DNA of 14,872 bases. It comes from Gammaproteobacteria bacterium. GTDB taxonomy: Bacteria; Pseudomonadota; Gammaproteobacteria; Arenicellales; Arenicellaceae. The notes under the pieces were generated by a model. The model ran no database searches. It saw only the letters and a program-made list of their open reading frames with translations, and was not told the origin of the DNA. Location: NCBI GenBank assembly GCA_030426005.1, contig JAUHZM010000044.1:1-14872 (forward strand), written 5' to 3'. This document shows, in pieces, positions 7,533 through 14,525 of this stretch. How positions within the stretch are numbered: the first letter of the stretch is position 1; each line of letters starts with the position of its first letter. Position numbers and translations under genes: made by a program.

Positions 7533-7616
7533 TGGCATGCGCATCACTACAGCGCGCTGTCAATCACATAAGCCCGCTAACGATTACCATGCTTCATGCT
7601 AGTGATGCGCTAGCCA
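7533..7616. repeat. Long inverted repeat (17-base arms) upstream of the LysE-type gene
   Basis: TGGCATGCGCATCACTA (7533-7549) and TAGTGATGCGCTAGCCA (7600-7616) pair at 15 of 17 positions, including 11 in a row (7539-7549 with 7600-7610). The 50-base interior begins with the perfect palindrome CAGCGCGCTG (7550-7559). It lies between the lyase operator cluster and the LysE-type gene and could be a leader structure, a terminator-like barrier or a small mobile-repeat remnant. I cannot assign it to a known family. Confidence 0.7.
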
Positions 7617-7691
7617 CCCTCGCTTGTAGAGTCGTTTGCCTGTAAGCTTCTTCTGGTCCAACCCTTACTCGCCAATTTACCGAGGTGCATC

Positions 7692-8318
7692 ATGTTTCCA
7701 ACGGACGTCCTACTTACATTCACAACAGCTTGCCTGCTATTAGTCATCTCACCGGGCCCAGACAACTTGTTGGCAATAGGCCGTGGCCTTAGCCAAGGAA
7801 AATTAGCCGCGATCATCAGCGGCGTGTCGTCAGGCAGCGGCATCCTGTTCCATGTTTTGGCCGCGACAATGGGACTCACGCTCCTGATACAAACATCAGA
7901 ATTGGCGTTTTACGTGGTGAAAATAATTGGCGCGACTTACCTAATTTGCCTCGGCATCAAGGTATTAAAATCAAAAAGCTTGTTCTCATTGGAACCAGCT
8001 AAAAAGCAAGCGATGAAAAGTATTTTTTTGACTGGCTTCTTATCAGCGGCGTTAAATCCCAAACCCGGCTTATTTGTACTCGCGTTCATCCCTCAGTTTG
8101 TGAATCCTGAGCTCGGCTCCGTGAGTGTGCAAATGTTAGGCTATGGTGCGTGGTTTGCCTTTCTGACCGCGCTGGGCTTTAGCCTGATGGGTATTTTTTC
8201 TTCACAACTCTCAATCTGGCTTACGAGGCGACCACGCCTGGTCACCGGCTTAAACGTTGGCGCTGGAGTCACGTTTATTTCCTCGGGCGCGGCGGTGGCG
8301 TTAATGCGACAGCGCTAG
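7692..8318 (+). CDS. LysE/RhtB-family amino-acid exporter
   Basis: The 208-residue, strongly hydrophobic protein has the length and order of LysE/RhtB inner-membrane exporters, with about six membrane segments. The family signatures are present: ISPGPDNLLAIGRGLSQG (19-36) in the first helix and loop, GATYLICLGIKVLKS (80-94) at the end of the third, and FLSAALNPKPGLFVLAFIPQF (116-136) in the fourth. Members export amino acids, homoserine lactones or related small metabolites by the proton gradient; the substrate cannot be told from sequence. The ATG follows GAGGTG at a suitable distance. A small oxygenase-like gene follows 58 bases later on the same strand before the next terminator, so the two are probably co-transcribed. 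Confidence 0.93.
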   Translation: MFPTDVLLTFTTACLLLVISPGPDNLLAIGRGLSQGKLAAIISGVSSGSGILFHVLAATMGLTLLIQTSELAFYVVKIIGATYLICLGIKVLKSKSLFSLEPAKKQAMKSIFLTGFLSAALNPKPGLFVLAFIPQFVNPELGSVSVQMLGYGAWFAFLTALGFSLMGIFSSQLSIWLTRRPRLVTGLNVGAGVTFISSGAAVALMRQR

Positions 8319-8376
8319 GCCACTCACAATTAAAAATGATGATACGGCACGGATTAGGTCGACGCAGAAACTGAGC

Positions 8377-8721
8377 ATGTACCGTTGGCTTAAATGGCAG
8401 AAAGGGCGTCAAGCAACAGGCTACGATAAAATGCTCATCGCGACCGCACGCTGGCCACTTCGCTTCGACGTCTATCTGTTGCGATTTCCGCAGGGATGCC
8501 ATGTCCCCGAGCACAGGGATGAGGTACGTGATGGGCGCCACTATCGATTAAACCTCGTGCTTAAACACGCTCAATCCGGCGGCGAGTTTCACTGCGCAAA
8601 CCCTATTTTTGAAACAACGCGCATCAAGTTTTTTAGACCTGATGTGTCACTACATTCTGTCACTAAGATTGAGCTCGGGTGTCGTTATGTACTTAGTATT
8701 GGCTGGCTGAGACCCAAATAA
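8377..8721 (+). CDS. Minimal 2-oxoglutarate/Fe(II) dioxygenase-like protein
   Basis: This 114-residue protein shows the ordered marks of the double-stranded beta-helix dioxygenases. They are the HxD iron pair His46-Arg47-Asp48 (HVPEHRDEV), RLNLVLKHAQSGGEF (57-71) resembling the GGxL strand of prolyl hydroxylases, a distal His93 (SLHSVTKI) and Arg103 (GCRYVLSIGW) placed to hold 2-oxoglutarate. Spacing His/Asp, 45 residues, His, 10 residues, Arg fits the family. It is far shorter than typical prolyl 4-hydroxylases and would be little more than the core barrel. Substrate is unknown. There is no signal peptide, so it should be cytoplasmic. The ATG has only a weak ribosome site. It directly follows the LysE-type gene and ends in a strong terminator. 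Confidence 0.7.
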   Translation: MYRWLKWQKGRQATGYDKMLIATARWPLRFDVYLLRFPQGCHVPEHRDEVRDGRHYRLNLVLKHAQSGGEFHCANPIFETTRIKFFRPDVSLHSVTKIELGCRYVLSIGWLRPK

Positions 8722-8723
8722 AA

Positions 8724-8759
8724 AAAGCCGCGCTCTACTTCCACCCAGAGCGCGGCTTT
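8724..8759. terminator. Strong bidirectional Rho-independent terminator
   Basis: AAAGCCGCGCTCT (8724-8736) and AGAGCGCGGCTTT (8747-8759) pair perfectly over 13 bases with a 10-base loop. Six adenines (8721-8726) give the minus strand a U-run; the plus strand has TTT. It lies between the convergent stops at 8721 (plus) and 8788 (minus) and ends both transcription units. Confidence 0.92.
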
Positions 8760-8787
8760 CACTAATGGTCAACCATATTGACCAAAC

Positions 8788-11160
8788 CTAAAACTGGTAT
8801 TGCAAGTTCACACTAAATGAACGACCTGGTTCGGAATAACGCTGGTAGCCTTGCTCGGCCACGCCACCGAAAAAGCCACCAGCGCCATTGCGAACGCTGT
8901 TCACCACTTCCCAGCGGAAGTAGTTTTTGTCAAACACGTTATACGCTGCGGCAGTCAAACTCAGCTTGTCATTCACACGATAGAATGCTGACAGATCCAT
9001 GACGGTGTATGAGTCCGGGTAATATGCTGGCCCAGAACCATTATTAAGTGAGGTAAAGCTGAGATCGTCTGACACATCCACTTTGTCGAACCACACGGCA
9101 TGCAGTGCAATGCCATAGTCATTCTCCTGAGAATTAAAGCCAAGGCTGAGCGTCGCCGAATCTGGCGCGGCGGTCTCGAGCTTGTCGCCGACATTGTGAT
9201 CATTGACCAAGGTATCCTTGTATTCACCGTCAATCGTCGCGTAGGTCAGCTTGGTATAGATGTTGTCGGTGAAGGCATAGACTGCATCCACCTCAATCCC
9301 GTTGACGTCGACTTTGCCTACATTCTGCGGCTGATAATAATCGTCGCCGGTCACCACGGAAGTCGAACAACCAAAACGACTACACACCATTGAGGTAACC
9401 TCAGCGCCATAGTCGCGGAACAAGCTCACGTTCTGGATCATGTTGCTGTATTCGGTGTGATAACCCGTCACGGTTAAACTGGCTTTACTGGTTTCCAGTT
9501 TATAGCCCAATTCAAAACTCGTGGACTCTTCAGATTCCAGATCAGAATTCGCCACGGTGTCCAGATCGACAAACTCACGACCGGTGTACAAATCAACAAT
9601 ACTGGCGCTGCCATTAGTGTTTAGATACAAATCTTGCACGGTTGGCGCTTTTAAACCCTGGCTTACACTCGCGAGCAAGCTGTGGCCGTCGACAAATTCA
9701 TAGTCCAAAATCAACTCCACAGCGAAGGCATCAAATGACGCGTCCTTCACGCTGTCTCCAGACGTATCCGCAAACGACTCGTTACTACGAGGCGAATATG
9801 AGGTTGAATCGTAGCGGGCACCGGCAGTCAGACCGAGCTTGTCGTTCAATTGGATCTCATCGCTTACATAGATTGTGAAGGTTTCTGCTTCGGTGTCTGG
9901 AATCCAGTTTGGATCGCGAAAGGGATAGCCATCACGGGAACCCGTATCGACCGTTACGCCATTAAACCGGCGGTCATACAAGTCATTACTAAACTCTTTG
10001 GTTACCCAAGCAAACCCATATGACAGCGTCTGCGGCACAGCGCCTTCAATGCCTTTACTAAAGTCCACGGTGAATGAATCTGACTCCTGCGTAAAACTGC
10101 GATCTTCCTGACGTAGATACGTCTCGCCACCGGCCGAGTATTCGAATGCAGTCAAGCCGGAACTAAACAGCTCCTGCACGTCAAAGGCGACTGTTAGATT
10201 ATCGAACAACGCGCTATCTAAGCTGCTTAACTCGTAAAACACACCATAACGTTCCTTGTTATTTTCATCCAGAGTTTGAAAATTGTCGTAGCTGCTTGGG
10301 TACGCTTCTGAACTATTACGAGAGAGCGGTGTCCCATCAGCGGTGCGATCCACTGAGTCATACACCACACCGAGGCGCTGAGTATCGGACAGCAGGTAGG
10401 CGAATTTCGCCAGAATCGCATCGGACTCAATCGAGAAAGGGTCTGCCTCACCACGATTTGCACCGACGATATCAATACCCGAATCATGCGATTTCATTTC
10501 ATCGCCATCGCGCACGGTGTACAACAGCATCGATTCCAAGCGATCACTTCGATTGGCCAGCTTAGCGCTCACCATCAACTCATCAGAACGCGAGTCAAAA
10601 CCGGTCTCGATCCCGAAGTAGGTGTTCCCTTCCACGGTTTGCAACAGATCAGACGCCGACAAGGTTGTGTACGCTACTGACCCAGCCAACGCACTGCCAC
10701 CATTGATCACGGCACTCGGACCTTTGGTGATTGTGACCGCCTTTACATGCTCCAACTCGGTTTGGCCGCGCGTTGAACCATACATACCGTAGGGTGCAAA
10801 ATTAGGCGGATTCAGCGTCTCACCTAACGAAACACCATCCACCGTAACCGCCACGGCATCGCCTTCCAGTCCGCGAATATTAAATCCGTCGTCGCCAAAG
10901 CGGTTACCACCATCATTCACCTGCACACCCGGAATATAACGCGTGGTGTCTTCAATGTTGCTGATCGACAAACGCTGAATCTCTAGCGCATCCATCTTTC
11001 GAATGGTGTGTGATACGTTGTTTTCGTGCGCCTCTTCGACCACCAACTTTGGCAACTCTGTCACTTCACCAAAATCGGCCTGCTGCGCACTGACCAGAGT
11101 GCTAACTTGCGCACCGAGCAACGCTGCGCTCAACACACTCACTTGTTTATAAAATTTCAT
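8788..11160 (-). CDS. TonB-dependent outer-membrane receptor, heme/hemoglobin-receptor type
   Basis: The 790-residue protein has a signal peptide (about 1-25), a TonB-box-like LPKLVVE (36-42), a plug domain (about 48-168) and a 22-strand barrel ending in the outer-membrane signature VNLQYQF with terminal Phe. The plug stretch RYIPGVQVNDGGNRFGDDGF, then NIRGLEGDAVAVTVDGV and TITKGPSAVINGGSALAGSV, matches the hemoglobin/transferrin/lactoferrin receptor group. The heme-receptor FRAP box appears as GLKAPTVQDLY (502-512) and the following NPNL motif as NSDL (538-541), so both are altered. Two cysteines (593, 598) could form an extracellular disulfide. GGAG precedes the ATG. It is the last gene of the four-gene Fur-type operon, which supports iron or heme uptake; the ligand is not proven. 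Confidence 0.92.
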   Translation of the reverse strand: MKFYKQVSVLSAALLGAQVSTLVSAQQADFGEVTELPKLVVEEAHENNVSHTIRKMDALEIQRLSISNIEDTTRYIPGVQVNDGGNRFGDDGFNIRGLEGDAVAVTVDGVSLGETLNPPNFAPYGMYGSTRGQTELEHVKAVTITKGPSAVINGGSALAGSVAYTTLSASDLLQTVEGNTYFGIETGFDSRSDELMVSAKLANRSDRLESMLLYTVRDGDEMKSHDSGIDIVGANRGEADPFSIESDAILAKFAYLLSDTQRLGVVYDSVDRTADGTPLSRNSSEAYPSSYDNFQTLDENNKERYGVFYELSSLDSALFDNLTVAFDVQELFSSGLTAFEYSAGGETYLRQEDRSFTQESDSFTVDFSKGIEGAVPQTLSYGFAWVTKEFSNDLYDRRFNGVTVDTGSRDGYPFRDPNWIPDTEAETFTIYVSDEIQLNDKLGLTAGARYDSTSYSPRSNESFADTSGDSVKDASFDAFAVELILDYEFVDGHSLLASVSQGLKAPTVQDLYLNTNGSASIVDLYTGREFVDLDTVANSDLESEESTSFELGYKLETSKASLTVTGYHTEYSNMIQNVSLFRDYGAEVTSMVCSRFGCSTSVVTGDDYYQPQNVGKVDVNGIEVDAVYAFTDNIYTKLTYATIDGEYKDTLVNDHNVGDKLETAAPDSATLSLGFNSQENDYGIALHAVWFDKVDVSDDLSFTSLNNGSGPAYYPDSYTVMDLSAFYRVNDKLSLTAAAYNVFDKNYFRWEVVNSVRNGAGGFFGGVAEQGYQRYSEPGRSFSVNLQYQF

Positions 11161-11226
11161 TACTATCTCCGCAAAACCTTACTTCAAAGATGTTTTTCGC
11201 CTTACCCGATATAGTCGATGTAAGAA

Positions 11227-12672
11227 TTAACGCGCGGATACCGTCGTAGCGGCATCTTCTACACGTATGCTGATTTGCCCCAGCTCGCCATCACGTTCGA
11301 GCACCTTGCCTGCCGGCAGTGCATCGAGTTGCAGGGGAATTGATTTATAGGTGCGCCCGCCATGCTCACGACTCGCTTCAATGTGCAGGATCAACTCACG
11401 GTCGGACACCGGCTGACCAAAATCATCCAGTCCATCCCACGCAATCGTGTAGTGTCCGGGCTTACGCGTCGCGCCGCTTAAACCATCAATAATTGAGCTA
11501 TTGGCGCGCCCTATTCGTCGCCACCACACTCTGAGTTCGCGCATCCAGCGCTTTTCATCGCCCAGCAGTAACAAATTCCGCACCGGCTTCTGCTGCTTAT
11601 CTGAAATCCAGGCACTCACATAGGGTTGGTGATACGGGCTCTCGTTAATCTCTGGAATCTCGAGGTCGATGCTAAACCCTAGTAATTGACCCGCAACTGC
11701 GTCGGCACGCGTCGACATGCCCGCGAACACCGGGCCATGCGTCTGGATGCGTCCATCTTCAGCGATCAACAACAACGAGCTTGCAGTCTCGACGTAGGAC
11801 TCGAACAACGTTTGCGCTGGCACACTACTGGCCAACAGGCTATACACCTTGGCATCCAATGCGCTTGACGCAACCACAACCGAGGCATGCTTAGCCGCCG
11901 GCCAACCGGAACGAGCATCAATCCAACCGGGGAATCGGCGTCGCTCGACGTTTCGTTGCACCTCCCAGGGCGTAAACGAGACCATCGCACCATCGGTGAC
12001 TACCTCTAATGCATCGCCAGCCATCGTTTGTCTCGACCGTAACCACGCATCCGCTGGGTTAATTCCTCGCGCAATTCGCGCCTCGCCATGAGTTAAGGCA
12101 AACCCGTGACCCGGCAACAAAGTCGATACTTCGTTTGCAACTGCGTCCAGCATCACTGATGCCGCGATTGACGCTAAGGTCCACTCAACTGCAGCATCAA
12201 ACTTGATGGCATGCTTGTCATTCAATTGCACCGTCGCCTCGTTGGCATCACGCGCTAAGCGGCGCGCCTCACGTCGGTCCGGGGCCTGTCCCAGTTCGTC
12301 AATCTGCCGTTTCCAGTACGTTTCCAGCGCGCCGTGACGACAACTAATTCGACCGTCTGTGGCTTCACGCCACGTTTCACAACGCGAAATAGCCTGATAC
12401 AACCACGTCGATAACACACCGTGTCGCGCTGCGTTTATTTGCCCGAGTTCGGACTGACTACCGACCTGATTCAATGCGGCATCCGACTCCTGCACTAACG
12501 CGGTCAAAAATTGCCGTTGGTTTGCATCCAACCTGCGACCATCGGCTAACACCAACTCAACAGGCTGGCCAGCAAACTGACCCAGCACGTCGTGTTTTTG
12601 CGCCGCGAATGCGTTGCCAGAAAAACTGACCACCAGCATCAAACACAGCACTAATTTGCTCGATTTATACAT
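11227..12672 (-). CDS. Exported degenerate ApbE domain fused to DUF2271
   Basis: The 481-residue protein has a signal peptide (about 1-24). Residues about 25-335 follow the layout of ApbE (FAD:protein FMN transferase): LNQVGSQSELGQIN (67-80) for the YxxxSElsrlN segment, FDAAVEWTLASIAASVMLDAV (158-178) for the lDlggiaKGyAvD segment, and FPGWIDARSGWPA (247-259) plus SVVVASSALDAKVYS (264-278) for the HHIldPrTG and ADalsTa segments. The substrate Lys/Gly pattern, the His of HHI and the metal-binding Asp/Thr are changed, so flavin transfer is doubtful. Residues about 345-450 match DUF2271 (PYVSAWI, LRVWWRRIG, DGLSGATRKPGHYTIAWDGL, HIEASREHGG). DUF2271 is a periplasmic domain often found beside iron-uptake genes. 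It starts 30 bases after the EF-hand gene's stop and lies 66 bases before the receptor. Confidence 0.8.
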   Translation of the reverse strand: MYKSSKLVLCLMLVVSFSGNAFAAQKHDVLGQFAGQPVELVLADGRRLDANQRQFLTALVQESDAALNQVGSQSELGQINAARHGVLSTWLYQAISRCETWREATDGRISCRHGALETYWKRQIDELGQAPDRREARRLARDANEATVQLNDKHAIKFDAAVEWTLASIAASVMLDAVANEVSTLLPGHGFALTHGEARIARGINPADAWLRSRQTMAGDALEVVTDGAMVSFTPWEVQRNVERRRFPGWIDARSGWPAAKHASVVVASSALDAKVYSLLASSVPAQTLFESYVETASSLLLIAEDGRIQTHGPVFAGMSTRADAVAGQLLGFSIDLEIPEINESPYHQPYVSAWISDKQQKPVRNLLLLGDEKRWMRELRVWWRRIGRANSSIIDGLSGATRKPGHYTIAWDGLDDFGQPVSDRELILHIEASREHGGRTYKSIPLQLDALPAGKVLERDGELGQISIRVEDAATTVSAR

Positions 12673-12702
12673 CCTACTTATCCCAACCTAAGCCAGTTCA
12701 GA

Positions 12703-13632
12703 TTAGTCCTTGGCGGTGATGCCTACCGCGACCGACTTAGAATCCGCTTGCGCTGTTTCCTTGTCCTTCTTAGGCTTCTTGCGTGGCGCTGGTGCCGGAT
12801 CAGATACCGTTACCCAACCATCGCCGTTGGTGTCCCAACGATTAAACGACCGCGCGCCGGACAACATAAACTCCTTGAAGGTCATGGCCTTATCTTCATC
12901 CTTGTCCAACACACCAAACCGCACGTAAGTTTGCTTAATTTGAGACTCGTGCGTTTCGGCTATTTGCGCGTCCAGACGATCTTCAAACTCGAACAAATAT
13001 TCTTTTTCATCGATCAGGCCATTTCCGTCGGCATCGGTTCGCTTGAATTGCGCTTCTCGCACCGCGAGATACTCGTCATAGGTCACTTTGTCATCGCCAT
13101 CCGTGTCATACAGAGCGACCATGCCCGCGACATTGTGGCTCGACGGCATACCGATCGAAAAACGTCGACGTAACGGTTGTTTCTCATCGGCCTTGTTGGC
13201 TTTCTCGCGCACTGGATCTGCATCGGTGGCCAGAATCACTGCATCCTGATTGACATCTAAATAATCGAATCCGCGCTTCCCGGAGGCGATAAACTCATCG
13301 CGACTAATGTAGGCATCCTCATCTTTATTGATGGCCTTAAATCTCGTACCGGTTTGCGCAACCTGCGCTTCCCGTGCAACTTCCAGCTGTTTCTGTAGTC
13401 GCCCTTCGTATTCATACACGTATTCGACTTCGTCCACCGTGCCGTTACCATCAGTATCGGTTTTGGTGAAACGTGTGCGTCGCGCTTCGACGAATTCCTC
13501 CATCGACAGCTTGTCATCGGCATTTAAATCGTAATCCAGAATCACGCCCGGCTTATTGTGCGGCGCCGCATTCACGCTCAACGCATAACCCAGCAATGGG
13601 GCGAGAATCAGTAATCGGTAATTGTTCGTCAT
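12703..13632 (-). CDS. Exported protein with eight EF-hand-like loops in two tandem sets
   Basis: The 309-residue protein has a signal peptide (about 1-23, ending SVNA-AP). Eight 12-residue EF-hand loops are visible. Starting residues 35 (DLNADDKLSMEE), 59 (DTDGNGTVDEVE), 102 (NKDEDAYISRDE) and 126 (DVNQDAVILATD) make the first set; 176 (DTDGDDKVTYDE), 200 (DADGNGLIDEKE), 243 (DKDEDKAMTFKE) and 267 (DTNGDGWVTVSD) the second. The sets align throughout, including the charged helix between loops 2 and 3, so the protein arose by internal duplication. Loops 4 and 8 end in Asp, not Glu. A lysine-rich tail follows. The start at 13632 is preferred over GTG 13650 because AGAGG sits between them at the right distance. 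It lies 30 bases after the DUF4198 gene and 30 before the ApbE/DUF2271 gene. Calcium binding is expected; a role in iron uptake is inferred from the operon. Confidence 0.85.
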   Translation of the reverse strand: MTNNYRLLILAPLLGYALSVNAAPHNKPGVILDYDLNADDKLSMEEFVEARRTRFTKTDTDGNGTVDEVEYVYEYEGRLQKQLEVAREAQVAQTGTRFKAINKDEDAYISRDEFIASGKRGFDYLDVNQDAVILATDADPVREKANKADEKQPLRRRFSIGMPSSHNVAGMVALYDTDGDDKVTYDEYLAVREAQFKRTDADGNGLIDEKEYLFEFEDRLDAQIAETHESQIKQTYVRFGVLDKDEDKAMTFKEFMLSGARSFNRWDTNGDGWVTVSDPAPAPRKKPKKDKETAQADSKSVAVGITAKD

Positions 13633-13662
13633 GATTAAACCTCTGTTCACTCAAGAAGGGGG

Positions 13663-14439
13663 TTAGAAAACTTCCACAGTCAGTGTGGTGGTATGGCTAT
13701 ACGTTGGCGCGGCTGCGTCGCTTGGTGCTGGCGCACGATGACGTGCAAAAATTAGGTACACGCCCTGATTTTCCGCCGTGAGCACCGCTTTTCCTTGCGC
13801 ATCGGTGGTGAGCGTTATTCCTTTATCTTCACTAAATTGATCGCGACCTTGGTGCGCATTCAGTTCAAAGTTCGCCATCGGCTCGCCATCAAATAACACC
13901 TGAAACTCAAAGGCATCGCCGGCAAACAAATTGTTGGGATGCGACACCGGCACAATCTCCAATCCTGATTTCTGCGCGGCTAACACGGTGTTACTCGGCG
14001 CACCTTTGCTAACATACGCTTCCGCCTTCGTCACAGATTGAAAGTGCAAAATGACATTCGCGCCCTCTGGTATCGGCTCCTCTTCACCGCGCACAGAGCG
14101 TCGCTCTCCGTCCAACTCATAGGTACGAAACACCGCACCGAATCGTGAGCCGGTAGAAAACCGATATGTGCCTTCCTCTGGCAAGGCGTGTTCCAACACC
14201 GTGCGCGTTTTAAGGTCGACTTTACTCTCCGGCGTAACGGACTCACCCGATGGCGTGACGACCACAAAGGTGTCGCTATTGAAGGCCGCTTCTGGCACAA
14301 AGAACTTCTCGGCAAACGACGCATCCAGCGTCACTCGATCACCAGCCACTGGCTCGAACGAAAAGGGCTTTAAATATGGGGTATGCGCCAAGGCCGAAAA
14401 CGACGCCATTGACGTTAAGAACAAGATAAATGATCGCAT
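13663..14439 (-). CDS. DUF4198 periplasmic protein
   Basis: The 258-residue protein has a signal peptide predicted to end at SALA, leaving His19 (HTPYLKPFSFEP) as the mature N-terminus. The rest is beta-rich with the DUF4198 pattern: an N-terminal half with GTYRFSTGSRFGAVFRTYELDG (about 94-115) and a C-terminal half resembling an Ig-like/carboxypeptidase-regulatory strand set (VPVSHPNNLFAGDAFEFQVL, then TTDAQGKAVLTAENQGVYLI). DUF4198 proteins are found with nickel, cobalt and iron transporters, with unproven roles in periplasmic metal handling. It is the first gene of the operon, about 36 bases from the predicted -10 box, with two Fur-box-like sites over and upstream of the promoter. The ribosome site is weak. 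Confidence 0.82.
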   Translation of the reverse strand: MRSFILFLTSMASFSALAHTPYLKPFSFEPVAGDRVTLDASFAEKFFVPEAAFNSDTFVVVTPSGESVTPESKVDLKTRTVLEHALPEEGTYRFSTGSRFGAVFRTYELDGERRSVRGEEEPIPEGANVILHFQSVTKAEAYVSKGAPSNTVLAAQKSGLEIVPVSHPNNLFAGDAFEFQVLFDGEPMANFELNAHQGRDQFSEDKGITLTTDAQGKAVLTAENQGVYLIFARHRAPAPSDAAAPTYSHTTTLTVEVF

Positions 14440-14474
14440 GCTACTTTTAATGGGGGATTATTTAACACGCAGCG

Positions 14475-14503
14475 ATCATATTTTAAATGAGAATGATTCG
14501 CAA
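14475..14503 (-). promoter_or_regulatory. Sigma70 promoter of the iron-uptake operon
   Basis: On the minus strand TTGCGA (14498-14503) is followed after exactly 17 bases by TATGAT (14475-14480), placing the transcript start about 28 bases before the ATG at 14439. The spacer is covered by the first Fur-box-like site. Confidence 0.75.
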
Positions 14504-14525
14504 TAGCATATGCGAATAATAATCA
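14488..14525. promoter_or_regulatory. Two Fur-box-like operators
   Basis: TGAGAATGATTCGCA (14488-14502) and TGCGAATAATAATCA (14511-14525) each match the 7-1-7 Fur pattern TGATAATnATTATCA at 12 of 15 positions (11 of 14 defined). They are mirror images in their inner arms (ATTCGCA and TGCGAAT). The first overlaps the -35 box and spacer, so iron-loaded Fur would block the promoter. Confidence 0.8.

Noticed and set aside
7533..7616. Integron attC site
   Set aside because: The GTTRRRY/RYYYAAC core sequences expected at the ends of an attC site are absent, and there is no integrase or cassette array.
12703..13632. Lanmodulin-like lanthanide-binding protein
   Set aside because: The EF loops lack the proline at position 2 and the 12-13-residue spacing of lanmodulin, and the promoter carries Fur-like boxes.
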